From the NCBI RefSeq assembly GCF_003931855.1, contig NZ_CP034248.1:3782001-3846000 (forward strand): a stretch of 64,000 nucleotides of DNA, in the 5' to 3' direction. A program made the translations under genes and the position numbers. Below, in pieces: positions 48,381 to 57,246 of the stretch. This DNA comes from Paenibacillus lentus. GTDB lineage: Bacteria; Bacillota; Bacilli; Paenibacillales; Paenibacillaceae. Every line of letters starts with the position of its first letter. Within the stretch, counting starts at the first letter, position 1. The notes beneath the pieces are model-generated. The model saw only the letters and a program-made list of their open reading frames with translations. It was not told the DNA's origin and searched no databases.

Positions 48381-48569
48381 GTAAACTCTCTCCCCTTTCT
48401 CTACCTGCATGTATCACGTTCAACGATAGTTCCATTATGACTGCCATTGTTTTCTTTCAGCGTAAGAAATTATTAAGATTCCCTTAAGATTTTGCTGCAT
48501 TTTCCTTAAACTTTCGGATTAGCCGTCGAGTCTTGCCACTTTATTAACCTTCTATCCATTTAAAATACA

Positions 48570-48605
48570 AATAACGCATTACCCGTTACAGGGCAGTGCG
48601 TTATT
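48570..48605 (-). terminator. Inverted repeat terminator
   Basis: AATAACGCATTACCC pairs with GGGCAGTGCGTTATT across a 6-base loop, with a T stretch on the minus strand. It lies between the 155-residue hypothetical gene and the carboxypeptidase. Confidence 0.6.
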
Positions 48606-48695
48606 AGGAGGTTTTTCAAACCTTTAGGCAGATCTTCGCTAATATTGATGCAATGCTGTTAGGTTTTCTTTAGAAAATAATTGACTTGCCATTTA

Positions 48696-49163
48696 CTACT
48701 GTGCCAATTTTAACATTATGACATCATCATCTTGAAGCTCGTTCTCATTTAATGTGTAGAAAGAATAGAACTTCTTCCGTTTTACGGCCGCGACAAGCCA
48801 TGCAAAGAAATCTTGCACCATATCGTCCACCCATTGATCTTCCTTTCTATATAGCATCCGCGTGTATATGATTTTCTGCTTGATCGCCCCTTCCCAGGTA
48901 AATAAAAATGTATTCTTTTTGCCATCGTGCAGTAATTGAAAGCTAAAATTGTCCACAAGCAAATAGTTATCGCCATTGCAAAAAAACAAAGGCCCCTTAG
49001 GCGTAGCTACAATTCCGATCATTTGACCTTTATAATTAATGTAATAACCCCTCCGGAAATTAACTTGTTTCTCTCTACCAACCTCGATTTCTTTCATAGC
49101 AAGGAGATCCAAGCCTTTGCTAACAAAGGTAGAACGATGTCTAAAATTGCGGATTAATGTCAT
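48696..49163 (-). CDS. Hypothetical protein, 155 residues
   Basis: A 155-residue protein with no recognised family. It is rich in Lys, Tyr and Phe and looks soluble and folded (alternating beta-like hydrophobics such as YYINYKGQMIGIVATPKGPLFF). A GGAGG lies 12 bases before the ATG, which is slightly long. It stands between the carboxypeptidase and the signalling operon, in the same direction. Confidence 0.6.
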   Translation of the reverse strand: MTLIRNFRHRSTFVSKGLDLLAMKEIEVGREKQVNFRRGYYINYKGQMIGIVATPKGPLFFCNGDNYLLVDNFSFQLLHDGKKNTFLFTWEGAIKQKIIYTRMLYRKEDQWVDDMVQDFFAWLVAAVKRKKFYSFYTLNENELQDDDVIMLKLAQ

Positions 49164-49273
49164 AACGCAACTTTTCCTCCATATTCATTTTAACAATGTC
49201 AAATCTTCTTCTCTTCATCATAATTAAACGAGCTATACAATTTCTGAACAGAGTGACAAGTCTATTCATGTAA

Positions 49274-49306
49274 GAAAAAAAGCCGCCCTTTTTGGCGACT
49301 TCATAA
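49274..49306 (-). terminator. Terminator of the signalling operon
   Basis: On the minus strand AAGTCGCC / GGCGGCTT (plus 49280-49301) is followed by seven T residues. Confidence 0.75.
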
Positions 49307-49307
49307 C

Positions 49308-50447
49308 TTATAGCTGAACTATACTCTTTTCCCACTGCTTGAACCATTCCATAATATGAACGCTCGGCTCTTCATTCAACTCCTCTTGAAAAACCTCTAC
49401 TAGCATTTCATATTGACGATGTACCAAGTGGTAATTGCCCAAGGAATCATAGATTTTCATCAGAGCTAAATAAGCATCTTCTTCCAATGGATGCTGCTTG
49501 CAAATCGCCGTGTAACTATGGATGGCCTGATCGACCTGCTTCTCGTTTTCGTACCATTTTGCGGTTGCAAATGAAGCTTCAAGCCACAGCTCATTCAGCC
49601 GCTGGCGCTCATTCTCCACCCACCAATAGTCACATTCCTGTAAATAATCACCCGTATACATTTTTAACACTTCCGAGCATGAATCGACAAACTCTGAGTA
49701 TAGAGGAAGCAGCATTTTCAAATTAGTTTCCCACTCTTCCACATCAAGCACAACGCTTTGCATATTTAAAATATACCCTTCGGTTACATTGGTGATTTGA
49801 AACCGATCACCAAATGGCTTCAACGTTTTGCGGATATGATAGATTGCAGTATACAGCTGAGAATACACTTTGTCCGTCTCATATTCAGGCCAGAGCAAGT
49901 CGATTAGAGCAGACTTTCGCACCAATTGTCCGCGGTGCTGGAGCAAGTACAAGAATAGCTCCTGAGCCTTCGAAGTCCGCCATTGCATAATAGAAAACTG
50001 TCCAGGAGAGGTTTCAATCCTGACCTGCTTAAAGACCTTCATACGGATTCGATCACCCTGCGAGGATGAGTTTCGTTTGGAAACGGATTGCATTCGCTCT
50101 TGAATACGCTCAATCGTTTTAACCAATCTTTTAGCATTGATGGGTTTGACAATGTAATCCAACGCGTTCAACTCGAAGGCTTTGACCGCATGCTCATTGT
50201 ATGCGGTCACGAATACAATATGAATATCCGGTTTTTTCTCTAATATTTGTTCTGCCAGCTCAATGCCATTAATCTCCGGCAGGCTAATGTCAAGAAAGAT
50301 CACATCAACGGCTTGTTGCAATATTTCTTCTCTACCTATTAAAGGATTGGTATACTTGCCTAGCAATTCAATATGAGCTAAATTCATCAACTGCCGTTCT
50401 AAATAGTCCAAGGCAAGCTTTTCATCATCTACCAAGATTACCTTCAT
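49308..50447 (-). CDS. Response regulator with SARP-like (BTAD) output domain
   Basis: A 379-residue protein. Receiver domain about 1-120 with KVILVDDEK, phospho-acceptor Asp in IFLDISLPEING, and the KP in IVKPIN. Then a winged-helix domain about 160-235 and a bacterial transcriptional activator (BTAD, tetratricopeptide-like) domain about 240-375 with YSEFVDSCSEVLKMYTGDYLQECDYWW. Typical of SARP regulators. It starts at 50447 (AAGGAG upstream), 26 bases after the histidine kinase, so the one kinase may feed two regulators. Confidence 0.88.
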   Translation of the reverse strand: MKVILVDDEKLALDYLERQLMNLAHIELLGKYTNPLIGREEILQQAVDVIFLDISLPEINGIELAEQILEKKPDIHIVFVTAYNEHAVKAFELNALDYIVKPINAKRLVKTIERIQERMQSVSKRNSSSQGDRIRMKVFKQVRIETSPGQFSIMQWRTSKAQELFLYLLQHRGQLVRKSALIDLLWPEYETDKVYSQLYTAIYHIRKTLKPFGDRFQITNVTEGYILNMQSVVLDVEEWETNLKMLLPLYSEFVDSCSEVLKMYTGDYLQECDYWWVENERQRLNELWLEASFATAKWYENEKQVDQAIHSYTAICKQHPLEEDAYLALMKIYDSLGNYHLVHRQYEMLVEVFQEELNEEPSVHIMEWFKQWEKSIVQL

Positions 50448-50473
50448 CCCTATAGACTCCTTCAAACTCATGC

Positions 50474-51571
50474 TTACGGCTTTGATTTTCGGGATAACTT
50501 AACTGTAAATGCAGTCCGGTCATCATCACTATCCGCAAAAATTTCGCCATGATGGAGATCAACGATATGCTTGGCAATAGCTAGGCCAATCCCGGAGCCG
50601 CCCGTATTCGTTGCTCGCGACTTCTCAACACGGTAGAATCGATCGAACAAGTGAGGGAGGTCGGCTTTTGGAATAGGCTCGCCATAGTTAATTACCTCAG
50701 TAATCACGTAATCCCCTTCGACATATGCGCGGATGTCTATATATTTTCCAGCGCTACCGTAACGGATTGCATTTGCAATCAAGTTCTCATAAACCCTTCT
50801 CAGTTTGTCCCCATCCGCAATAACAAAAAATTGCTGCTCCTCGAAGCAAAGGCGGCATTCCATGTTGTTCTCCTGCAGTTGCCAGCCAAAATGCGCCGTG
50901 ATTTGATGAAGCATTTCGACAAGATTGATTCGACTTTTGTAGAGCTTCATTTCCTTATTTTGCAGCCTGGTAAATTCAAATAAATCTTCAAGCAACTGCT
51001 TCAAGCGCAAAGCTTCCTCGTAGGCCATACCCACGTAATAACGAAGCTCCACCTCATCCTTGTACCGATCCTGTTCAATCAATCCCAAATATCCGGTGAT
51101 CGATGTAAGCGGGGTACGCAGGTCGTGGGATACATTCGTAATGAGCTCATTCTTCGTCTGCTCAGCCCGTCTTTCTTCCTCGATCGATGTTCTTAAACGA
51201 TCCACCATGCGATTAATATCCGCAGCAAGCTGACCTAGCTGACCTACATTTTCTATAGGTATTTTGTGTGTAGAACCCTCCTCGATTCGGTGCACTTCTT
51301 CAATAAGCAGGGCTAAATACTTCTGTTCATGTCGCCGGATGCTGCGTCGATAGAAATATAAAGCAAAAAGCAGCAGAATGGGAACGCCGGCAATATAATA
51401 AGCATCCGGATAACCGATGTTCCGATTTACCCAGCTCAGCACGTATCCAAGCGTAACCCAAGGAAATAATGCATAAAACAGCTTCGCAAGCAGCACCAAA
51501 ATGAGCAGCGCTGCAATGGATGTAATAACGGTCCATAACAGCCAAGTCAGAAATCTGAGGCTAGCTTTCAA
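50474..51571 (-). CDS. Sensor histidine kinase
   Basis: A 365-residue membrane kinase. Two transmembrane segments near 10-40 and 55-75 with a short extracellular loop, a HAMP-like linker, HisKA with the phospho-His in NVSHDLRTPLTSITGYLG, and HATPase_c with ENLIANAIRYG, DLPHLFDRFYRVEKSRA, and GGSGIGLAIAKHIVDLH. The TTG at 51571 overlaps the stop of the OmpR regulator and has a G-rich site upstream. Similar to VanS/YcbM-like kinases. Confidence 0.88.
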   Translation of the reverse strand: MKASLRFLTWLLWTVITSIAALLILVLLAKLFYALFPWVTLGYVLSWVNRNIGYPDAYYIAGVPILLLFALYFYRRSIRRHEQKYLALLIEEVHRIEEGSTHKIPIENVGQLGQLAADINRMVDRLRTSIEEERRAEQTKNELITNVSHDLRTPLTSITGYLGLIEQDRYKDEVELRYYVGMAYEEALRLKQLLEDLFEFTRLQNKEMKLYKSRINLVEMLHQITAHFGWQLQENNMECRLCFEEQQFFVIADGDKLRRVYENLIANAIRYGSAGKYIDIRAYVEGDYVITEVINYGEPIPKADLPHLFDRFYRVEKSRATNTGGSGIGLAIAKHIVDLHHGEIFADSDDDRTAFTVKLSRKSKP

Positions 51572-52256
51572 TTTTGTAGCCAACCCCCCATACGGTACGA
51601 ATCAACTTTTCGCCATCCATTTCTTTCTCGAGCTTTTCACGTAGCCGGCTAATATGAACGGTAACCGAATTATTACTCTCCAAATACTTGTCCTTCCAAA
51701 TCAGCTCAAAAATTTCCTCCGACCCAAACACCCGTCCCGGGTGACTGGCCAACAGGAATAAAATATTGAACTCGATCGGCGTCAATTTGACAGGTCGACC
51801 ATCTACCGTTGCTGTATGTGTTTCCTTGTCGATTTGCAGGGAAGCCAAATTAATAATATGATCCTGTGGGGACGGTGAAGGCTGCATACTGTATGACGAA
51901 CGACGCAGCAGCGATTTGACGCGTGCAATCAGCTCCAAGGGATTGAACGGCTTCACCATATAGTCGTCAGCCCCGGTCATCAATCCTGTAATTTTATCCA
52001 TATCCCCATCTTTGGCGCTAAGCATTAATATTGGTGTGGTACGCGTCTCCCTAATCTTCATGCAGACTGTAATTCCGTCCATCCCGGGCATCATAATGTC
52101 CAAGATGACCAGATCGATTTGATCCTGTTCCACAATTTCCAGCGCCTTTAAACCATCTTCAGCCTTAAAAACACGATAGCCTTCATTCAGTAAATATATT
52201 TCGATCAGTTTCGCGATCTTATCATCATCGTCAACAATTAAAATTTGTTTACTCAT
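51561..52256 (-). CDS. OmpR family response regulator
   Basis: A 231-residue response regulator. Receiver domain: DDDDKIAK, LVILDIMMPGMDG with the acceptor Asp, MLSAKDGD and VKPFNP. Then an OmpR/PhoB winged helix with LTPIEFNILFLLASHPGRVFG and VTVHISRLREKLE. First gene of the three-gene operon; phosphorylation by the next gene product is expected. Confidence 0.93.
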   Translation of the reverse strand: MSKQILIVDDDDKIAKLIEIYLLNEGYRVFKAEDGLKALEIVEQDQIDLVILDIMMPGMDGITVCMKIRETRTTPILMLSAKDGDMDKITGLMTGADDYMVKPFNPLELIARVKSLLRRSSYSMQPSPSPQDHIINLASLQIDKETHTATVDGRPVKLTPIEFNILFLLASHPGRVFGSEEIFELIWKDKYLESNNSVTVHISRLREKLEKEMDGEKLIRTVWGVGYKIES

Positions 52257-52412
52257 TCAATAATCCATCCTTTTGGCGGTTATTCATTATACCAAGTTAG
52301 CTCTATCATAACATGGTCTATTTACGTAATTGTAAATAAAAAGATTAAACAGAGGGATCAACTGCCTTCTGATATCTAAAGAACGGATTAATGTATTGGA
52401 AGGTTATAAATA

Positions 52413-53126
52413 CTACAAGTTTTCCACCTCAACACTGATGACATGATCGATTTTTCGTATAAAATGATATATTTCCGTTGTATATTCACGTTCTGAAGCG
52501 GAAATTACCATATCGATCCGCTGGCGCCCTTCTTCCAAATCCTTAATCTTCAAACGCCGAATGCGATGACGATTCCACTTAGCCTCAGGGCCTTTCTCGT
52601 CCTTCCGCTCAATAATGCGGATGAGATCAGTAACATTGCCTGAATCCTCCATCACAATTTTGACGGAAACATCACGTTGATTCAATTTATAAGGGCCAAG
52701 CCATTTGATCATATAAGGTACAAAATTCACTGCTAAAATGAGCAGAATCACCGCAAGCCCCGCTTCCCAATAAAAGCCTGCACCAATGGCGATGCCAATG
52801 CCAGAGGCTGCCCAAATCATGGCTGCCGATGTTAGGCCGGAAATCCCTTCATTGCTTCTGCGCAAGATCACCCCTGCTCCCAGAAAACCGATCCCGCTGA
52901 CAATTTGCGCGGCCAAACGCATTGGATCCATATTTGGATGATCCGGACCAGCGAATTTGGCGAAGGATTGGATGGATACAATGGTCACCAAACAGCTCGC
53001 GATACAAATAACCATGCTCGTTTTTATGCCAAGTGGCTTTTGCTTCAATTGACGATCAATACCAATAAACAGACCGAACAGTAGTGCAATAAACAGTTTA
53101 AAAATAATTTCCCATTCCAGTAACAT
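52413..53126 (-). CDS. MgtC/SapB family protein
   Basis: A 237-residue protein with about four or five N-terminal membrane helices (LFGLFIGIDRQLKQKPLGIKTSM, MRLAAQIVSGIGFLGAGVILRR, GLTSAAMIWAASGIGIAIGAG) and a cytoplasmic ACT-like domain (about 155-237). MgtC proteins adapt cells to low magnesium and acid stress. AGGAGGAG precedes the ATG. Confidence 0.92.
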   Translation of the reverse strand: MLLEWEIIFKLFIALLFGLFIGIDRQLKQKPLGIKTSMVICIASCLVTIVSIQSFAKFAGPDHPNMDPMRLAAQIVSGIGFLGAGVILRRSNEGISGLTSAAMIWAASGIGIAIGAGFYWEAGLAVILLILAVNFVPYMIKWLGPYKLNQRDVSVKIVMEDSGNVTDLIRIIERKDEKGPEAKWNRHRIRRLKIKDLEEGRQRIDMVISASEREYTTEIYHFIRKIDHVISVEVENL

Positions 53127-53186
53127 TCATAATCTCCTCCTACATATAGAGAGAGTATAAGTGTAATTATAATATTTATGCAACAA

Positions 53187-53235
53187 AATGAGACTACCCT
53201 CAGGTTATTTATAACCTATTCAGGGTAGTCTCATT
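53187..53235. terminator. Large inverted repeat behind metE
   Basis: AATGAGACTACCCT (53187-53200) and AGGGTAGTCTCATT (53222-53235) form a perfect 14-base stem with a second inner stem AGGTTAT..ATAACCT. It lies between metE and the MgtC gene. Confidence 0.7.
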
Positions 53236-53265
53236 GTTTACTTCTTTAAAATAAAAACCCGCGTA

Positions 53266-55572
53266 TTAATTAGTGCTGACTGCCGACTCTTTAGCGCGGT
53301 ATTTGCTAGCGGCCAGCACCATGTTTTTCAAGGATTGAACTGTCTCTTCAACTCCCCGCGTCTTAAGGCCACAGTCCGGATTGATCCAGAATAATTCAGG
53401 ATCCAGTACTTGCAGCGCTCGATCGATCATGGAGGTCATTTCCTCAACTGATGGGACCCGCGGGCTATGAATGTCGTATACGCCAAGGCCGATGCCGAGA
53501 TCGTATGTATGCTCTTCGAAGCTGTGAACAAGCTCGCCATGACTGCGCGAGGTCTCGATGGAGATGACATCCGCATCCAAAGCCCGAATGGAATCAATAA
53601 TATCATGGAACTCGCAGTAGCACATATGTGTATGAATTTGCGTAGTATCGCGAACTGTAGAGGTCGTAATTCGAAACGCTTTGACCGACCAGTCCAGATA
53701 CCCGTTCCAATCCTCCCGCTTCAGGGGAAGCCCTTCGCGCAGTGCCGGCTCGTCTACCTGAATCATCTCAATGCCTGCCTGTTCTAGAGCTTCAACCTCT
53801 TTACGCAGTGCCAGCGCGATTTGATATGCTACCTGTTCCCGCGACAAATCACTGCGCACAAAGGACCAATTCAGAATTGTAATCGGGCCAGTCAGCATTC
53901 CTTTTACCGGTTTATTTGTCAATGATTGAGCATATTCGGTCTCTTTCACCGTCATCGGCTGATCGAAATCAACATCTCCGTAGATGACCGGCGGCTTTAC
54001 GCAGCGAGTACCGTAGGATTGAACCCAGCCTCCTTTAGTAAAGGCGAAGCCCGGTAATTTCTCACCAAAGAACTCCACCATGTCGGTTCTTTCAAATTCG
54101 CCGTGCACCAGTACATCGATACCGATTTCCTCCTGCAGGGAAATCCACTTCTGGATATGTTCCTTAATAAAAGAATCATACTTTTCCTGACTCCACTCGC
54201 CTTTGCGCCATTTCTGACGGGCTGAACGCACTTCTGCCGTTTGCGGGAAACTGCCGATCGTCGTTGTTGGAAGGACAGGCAGATGCCACTTCTCCTTCTG
54301 CTTCTTACGGCGAACCACGAACTCGCTATCTCTTACGGCCGGCTCCGCTGAAATTTTCTGAACCGCAGCCGAGACGTTGGCACGGTTCCGGGCAGGATCC
54401 TTAGCCAAATTGTCCAGAGCGATGCGATTATTCTCAAAAGCGGACTTAACACTTTCGATGCCTTGATTAACCGCTTTGCTTAACGCGACAATCTCATCCA
54501 GTTTTTCTTCTGCAAAAGACAAAGCCTCATGAAGTACAGTGTCTAATTCCTGCTCCTGCTTAGCAGATACAGGGACATGCAATAAGCTACAGGACGGCTG
54601 AACGACAATGTCCGCATCAGGTGCTAATGTCAAAATTTCCTGCAGGAGCTCAGCTTGGCGATACAAATCGGTTCTCCATATATTACGACCATCAACGACT
54701 CCGGCACCTAATGTCTTACCCCGCGGAAAACTGAATTTGCGAAGGGCAGCAAGGTTACCGTCTCCGCCATGAATGAAATCCAAGCCGATCCCGGCCACAG
54801 GCAGTGAAACAACATCTTCGTAGCGATCAATCGCTTCAAAATACGTTTGTAATAGAATCGAAATTTCTGGAGCTTCACGATGAATCTTCTCATAAATCGC
54901 TTTTACGCGAGCTATATCTTCGTTGGTTACTGAAGTCACTAAAGATGGCTCGTCAAATTGAACCCAAGCCGTGCCTTCTGCGATCAGCTCCTTTAGAATC
55001 TGAATATATAAAGGAAGAAGCTGGCTTACCCAGTGATCCCATTCGGTAGCTTCATTGAAACCCTTCGATAATTTAAGGAAGGAGTATAATCCAATCAGTA
55101 CCGGTCTGCCCTCAATACCCAGCTTCTCCTTGGCTTCCCGATAGGCGACAAGCGGTCGATTGACCGTAAGCTGCGGTTTTCTTGCGCCAAGTTCTGGAAC
55201 AATATAATGATAATTCGTATTGTACCACTTCGTCATCTCACTGGCTGTCGCTTCCTTATTTCCGCGTGCGATAGCATAATACGTATCCAGCGGTACTTCG
55301 CCACCATTATACGTAAACCGCTCCGGTACTAGACCAAACATCACGGCCATATCCAGAACATGGTCATAATACGTAAAATCTCCTACGGGAATAATCTCAA
55401 GTCCCTGATCCCGTTGCTGTTGCAAATTGTTAAGCCGGATCTGCGTCAGCTGCTCATGCAGCTGCTGCTCTTCCAATTTGCCCGCCCAGTAAGCTTCAAT
55501 CGCTTTTTTCCATTCCCGTTGGCCACCGATTCTCGGATAGCCTAAATTTCCACTTTTAACCGTATGACTCAT
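53266..55572 (-). CDS. metE: Cobalamin-independent methionine synthase
   Basis: A 768-residue enzyme that transfers the methyl group from 5-methyltetrahydropteroyltri-glutamate to homocysteine. It has the double TIM-barrel layout; the second barrel has the zinc/homocysteine site HTHMCYCEF, ETSRSHGELV and INPDCGLKTRG with the conserved Cys and His. The ATG at 55572 has GGGGAGG; the upstream extension to 55611 lies within the riboswitch terminator region. Expression is predicted to be turned off by cobalamin through the leader RNA. Confidence 0.96.
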   Translation of the reverse strand: MSHTVKSGNLGYPRIGGQREWKKAIEAYWAGKLEEQQLHEQLTQIRLNNLQQQRDQGLEIIPVGDFTYYDHVLDMAVMFGLVPERFTYNGGEVPLDTYYAIARGNKEATASEMTKWYNTNYHYIVPELGARKPQLTVNRPLVAYREAKEKLGIEGRPVLIGLYSFLKLSKGFNEATEWDHWVSQLLPLYIQILKELIAEGTAWVQFDEPSLVTSVTNEDIARVKAIYEKIHREAPEISILLQTYFEAIDRYEDVVSLPVAGIGLDFIHGGDGNLAALRKFSFPRGKTLGAGVVDGRNIWRTDLYRQAELLQEILTLAPDADIVVQPSCSLLHVPVSAKQEQELDTVLHEALSFAEEKLDEIVALSKAVNQGIESVKSAFENNRIALDNLAKDPARNRANVSAAVQKISAEPAVRDSEFVVRRKKQKEKWHLPVLPTTTIGSFPQTAEVRSARQKWRKGEWSQEKYDSFIKEHIQKWISLQEEIGIDVLVHGEFERTDMVEFFGEKLPGFAFTKGGWVQSYGTRCVKPPVIYGDVDFDQPMTVKETEYAQSLTNKPVKGMLTGPITILNWSFVRSDLSREQVAYQIALALRKEVEALEQAGIEMIQVDEPALREGLPLKREDWNGYLDWSVKAFRITTSTVRDTTQIHTHMCYCEFHDIIDSIRALDADVISIETSRSHGELVHSFEEHTYDLGIGLGVYDIHSPRVPSVEEMTSMIDRALQVLDPELFWINPDCGLKTRGVEETVQSLKNMVLAASKYRAKESAVSTN

Positions 55573-55611
55573 TGTTTTATACCTCCCCAGTGTATGTTTA
55601 TTCAGCAACAA

Positions 55612-55645
55612 AAAAATCCCCTTTAGCTGGAATGGCTAAAGAGGA
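55612..55645 (-). terminator. Riboswitch-controlled terminator ahead of metE
   Basis: Stem CCTCTTTAGC / GCTAAAGGGG (plus 55618-55627 with 55635-55644), followed on the minus strand by a T run (55617-55611). It lies between the aptamer and the metE start; the typical OFF switch layout. Confidence 0.75.
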
Positions 55646-55707
55646 CCTTCGTCAAGACATGCGATGGCTCGAATCTTTAACACCTCCCTATCTCCCGTAG
55701 GTACATC

Positions 55708-55892
55708 AGTGCTGGCAGAACAGGCAGGTCTCCTGGCTTCAGAATCATGACTGGACAGCAACCTTCCCAATGAATAATCATCAGTGGCACTATCGCTTCC
55801 AGCTCCTCTGTTACAGTGGCGGGACCGCGCCGGGATTACACCGGACTTCCCTATTAAGCTTCAATTTGAATCCAACTGAAGCACCTGTTCCC
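55708..55892 (-). promoter_or_regulatory. Cobalamin riboswitch
   Basis: The minus strand carries the known consensus blocks in order: the AGGTGCTTCAG-type P1 side, a GGGAAG near 55850, the B12-box-like segment CCGGTGTAATCCC, GGCGCGGTCCCGCCACTGT and the closing GAAGCCAGGAGACCTGCCTG. With a terminator hairpin between it and metE, binding of adenosylcobalamin should stop transcription. This also predicts a B12-dependent MetH elsewhere in the genome. Confidence 0.93.
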
Positions 55893-55996
55893 AAAATATT
55901 CAATTATGAATATAAAATTTATGTTACTTCAAGTTAACAAATAATACAATACAAATCGGATTAGTTATCGAATAATTATGCAAAAACATGCAAAAT

Positions 55997-56356
55997 CTAA
56001 TAATTATCGGCTACAGCTTTATTCAACATTCCAATACAACGGTCTAAATCGGCTTTGACTTGCTTCTTATAAAGATCTGCCTTCTCATGACCATCATCGG
56101 TGAAATGATAAAGCACGATTTCCTGAAAATCAACACTAGGGTCATTCCCCTTCAACTGCTTTGTCCGGTAGAGTACCCCTTCTTGCACCAGTTCATGAAG
56201 CGCCCGATAAATTTCACTTTGTGGAGGATTGTAGCCGAATGGCTTAAACTCCTCTTTCAACTCTTCAAGCATCTGGTAGCCATAGCCCCTTCTCTGTTCT
56301 ACCATCGTGATTAAATATAGCTTTATATACGCCCGCTGCGCAATCATAAAAGCCAT
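55997..56356 (-). CDS. rtp: Replication terminator protein (RTP) family winged-helix protein
   Basis: A 119-residue winged-helix protein that matches Bacillus subtilis RTP (122 residues) from near its start: QRAYIKLYLITMVEQRRGYG against QRAFLKLYMITMTEQ, then LLEELKEEF, YRALHEL, EIVLYHF and LYKKQVKADLDRC with AVADNY at the end, as in RTP. RTP dimers bind Ter sites and block forks in one direction. PadR-type regulators share the fold, but the C-terminal helix and ending fit RTP better. The ATG at 56356 has AGGAGGTGA. Being next to an inverted repeat overlapping its promoter, it is likely autoregulated. Confidence 0.78.
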   Translation of the reverse strand: MAFMIAQRAYIKLYLITMVEQRRGYGYQMLEELKEEFKPFGYNPPQSEIYRALHELVQEGVLYRTKQLKGNDPSVDFQEIVLYHFTDDGHEKADLYKKQVKADLDRCIGMLNKAVADNY

Positions 56357-56383
56357 TCTCTCACCTCCTGCTCCTATCAAAAA

Positions 56384-56411
56384 GTATAGAGCAGTTATGA
56401 AATTTTCACAA
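56384..56411 (-). promoter_or_regulatory. Promoter of the RTP gene
   Basis: Minus strand: -35 TTGTGA (56411-56406), 16-base spacer, -10 TATACT (56389-56384), about 30 bases ahead of the start. The -35 lies inside one arm of the inverted repeat at 56398-56413. Confidence 0.5.
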
Positions 56412-56527
56412 CAGCGGCTACATGCGCTTTGATACGATTCTGATAGATGCAAGGGACGTGGGTAGAAGAAGTAATTGCGAGCGAAGCAAAGGAAATATAT
56501 TATTATCTTATTGTTGTGAATTTTTCA
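56398..56527. repeat. Inverted repeat around the RTP promoter
   Basis: TGAAATTTTCACAACA (56398-56413) and TGTTGTGAATTTTTCA (56512-56527) are inverted copies with two mismatches, 98 bases apart. One arm covers the -35 of the RTP gene. Their AAATTTTCA part recalls the A-site end of Bacillus Ter sequences, though the CTATGTAC core is missing. Possible binding sites for the RTP homologue. Confidence 0.5.
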
Positions 56528-56552
56528 TATATTGAAATATTATAAATTAGGC

Positions 56553-57194
56553 CTAGTGATTGATCCAGCCTTGCTCCATCGCATATCTCGTCAACTGAAC
56601 ACGATTTTCCAAATGTAATTTTTGTAAAATGTTTTTCAGATGATTTTTAACCGTTTGATCGGAAATATGCAATTCCTTAGCGATTTCTCGATTGGTCATC
56701 CCTTTCGCCACCCAATCCAAAATTTCACGCTCGCGACTCGTAAGAGGATGATCGTCGTTACTATTCTTTTTAGACAACGGAAACTCTTGCAATATCCGAT
56801 AGGCCAATTCGCTGGACAATGGTGCTTCATCACTGGCGACTGCCCGCAAATATTGCAGCCAGGTCCCCGGCTCCAGGTTTTTAAGCAAATAGCCCTGTGC
56901 CCCTTGCTTCAGCGCTTCAAATAAATGTGCGGCATCGTCGGAAACCGTAATGAGTACAATTTTGACATAAGGATACTTCAGCTTGATTACTCTCGTCATC
57001 TCCAACCCATCTTTTCCTGGCATATGAATATCCATCAGAATTAGATCAGGCATCCATAATTCAGTCTGCAGCAGGGCTTCATCCCCATTTTCTGCATAGC
57101 CGATGATTTCAAAGCTCTTGTCATCCGATAAAATCTCACCAATAGCCTCGCGAGCATGCGGATGATCGTCGACGACTAAAACTCTCACCTTCAT
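56553..57194 (-). CDS. NarL/FixJ family response regulator
   Basis: A 213-residue response regulator. Receiver domain: VLVVDDHPHARE, Asp acceptor in LILMDIHMPGKDG, KNLEPG; C-terminal LuxR-type HTH LTSREREILDWVAKGMTNREIAKELHISDQTVKNHLKNI. No kinase gene lies next to it, so it is an orphan within this window. Confidence 0.9.
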   Translation of the reverse strand: MKVRVLVVDDHPHAREAIGEILSDDKSFEIIGYAENGDEALLQTELWMPDLILMDIHMPGKDGLEMTRVIKLKYPYVKIVLITVSDDAAHLFEALKQGAQGYLLKNLEPGTWLQYLRAVASDEAPLSSELAYRILQEFPLSKKNSNDDHPLTSREREILDWVAKGMTNREIAKELHISDQTVKNHLKNILQKLHLENRVQLTRYAMEQGWINH

Positions 57195-57246
57195 GGCCCA
57201 ATCTCCTTTATGTCATGATCATTAGTTCATAATTACTGCCCACCAC

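Noticed and set aside
49141..49347. 68-codon frame on the minus strand between the signalling operon and the 155-residue gene
   Set aside because: It spans a terminator hairpin, overlaps the start of the neighbour and has no protein-like composition or good ribosome binding site.
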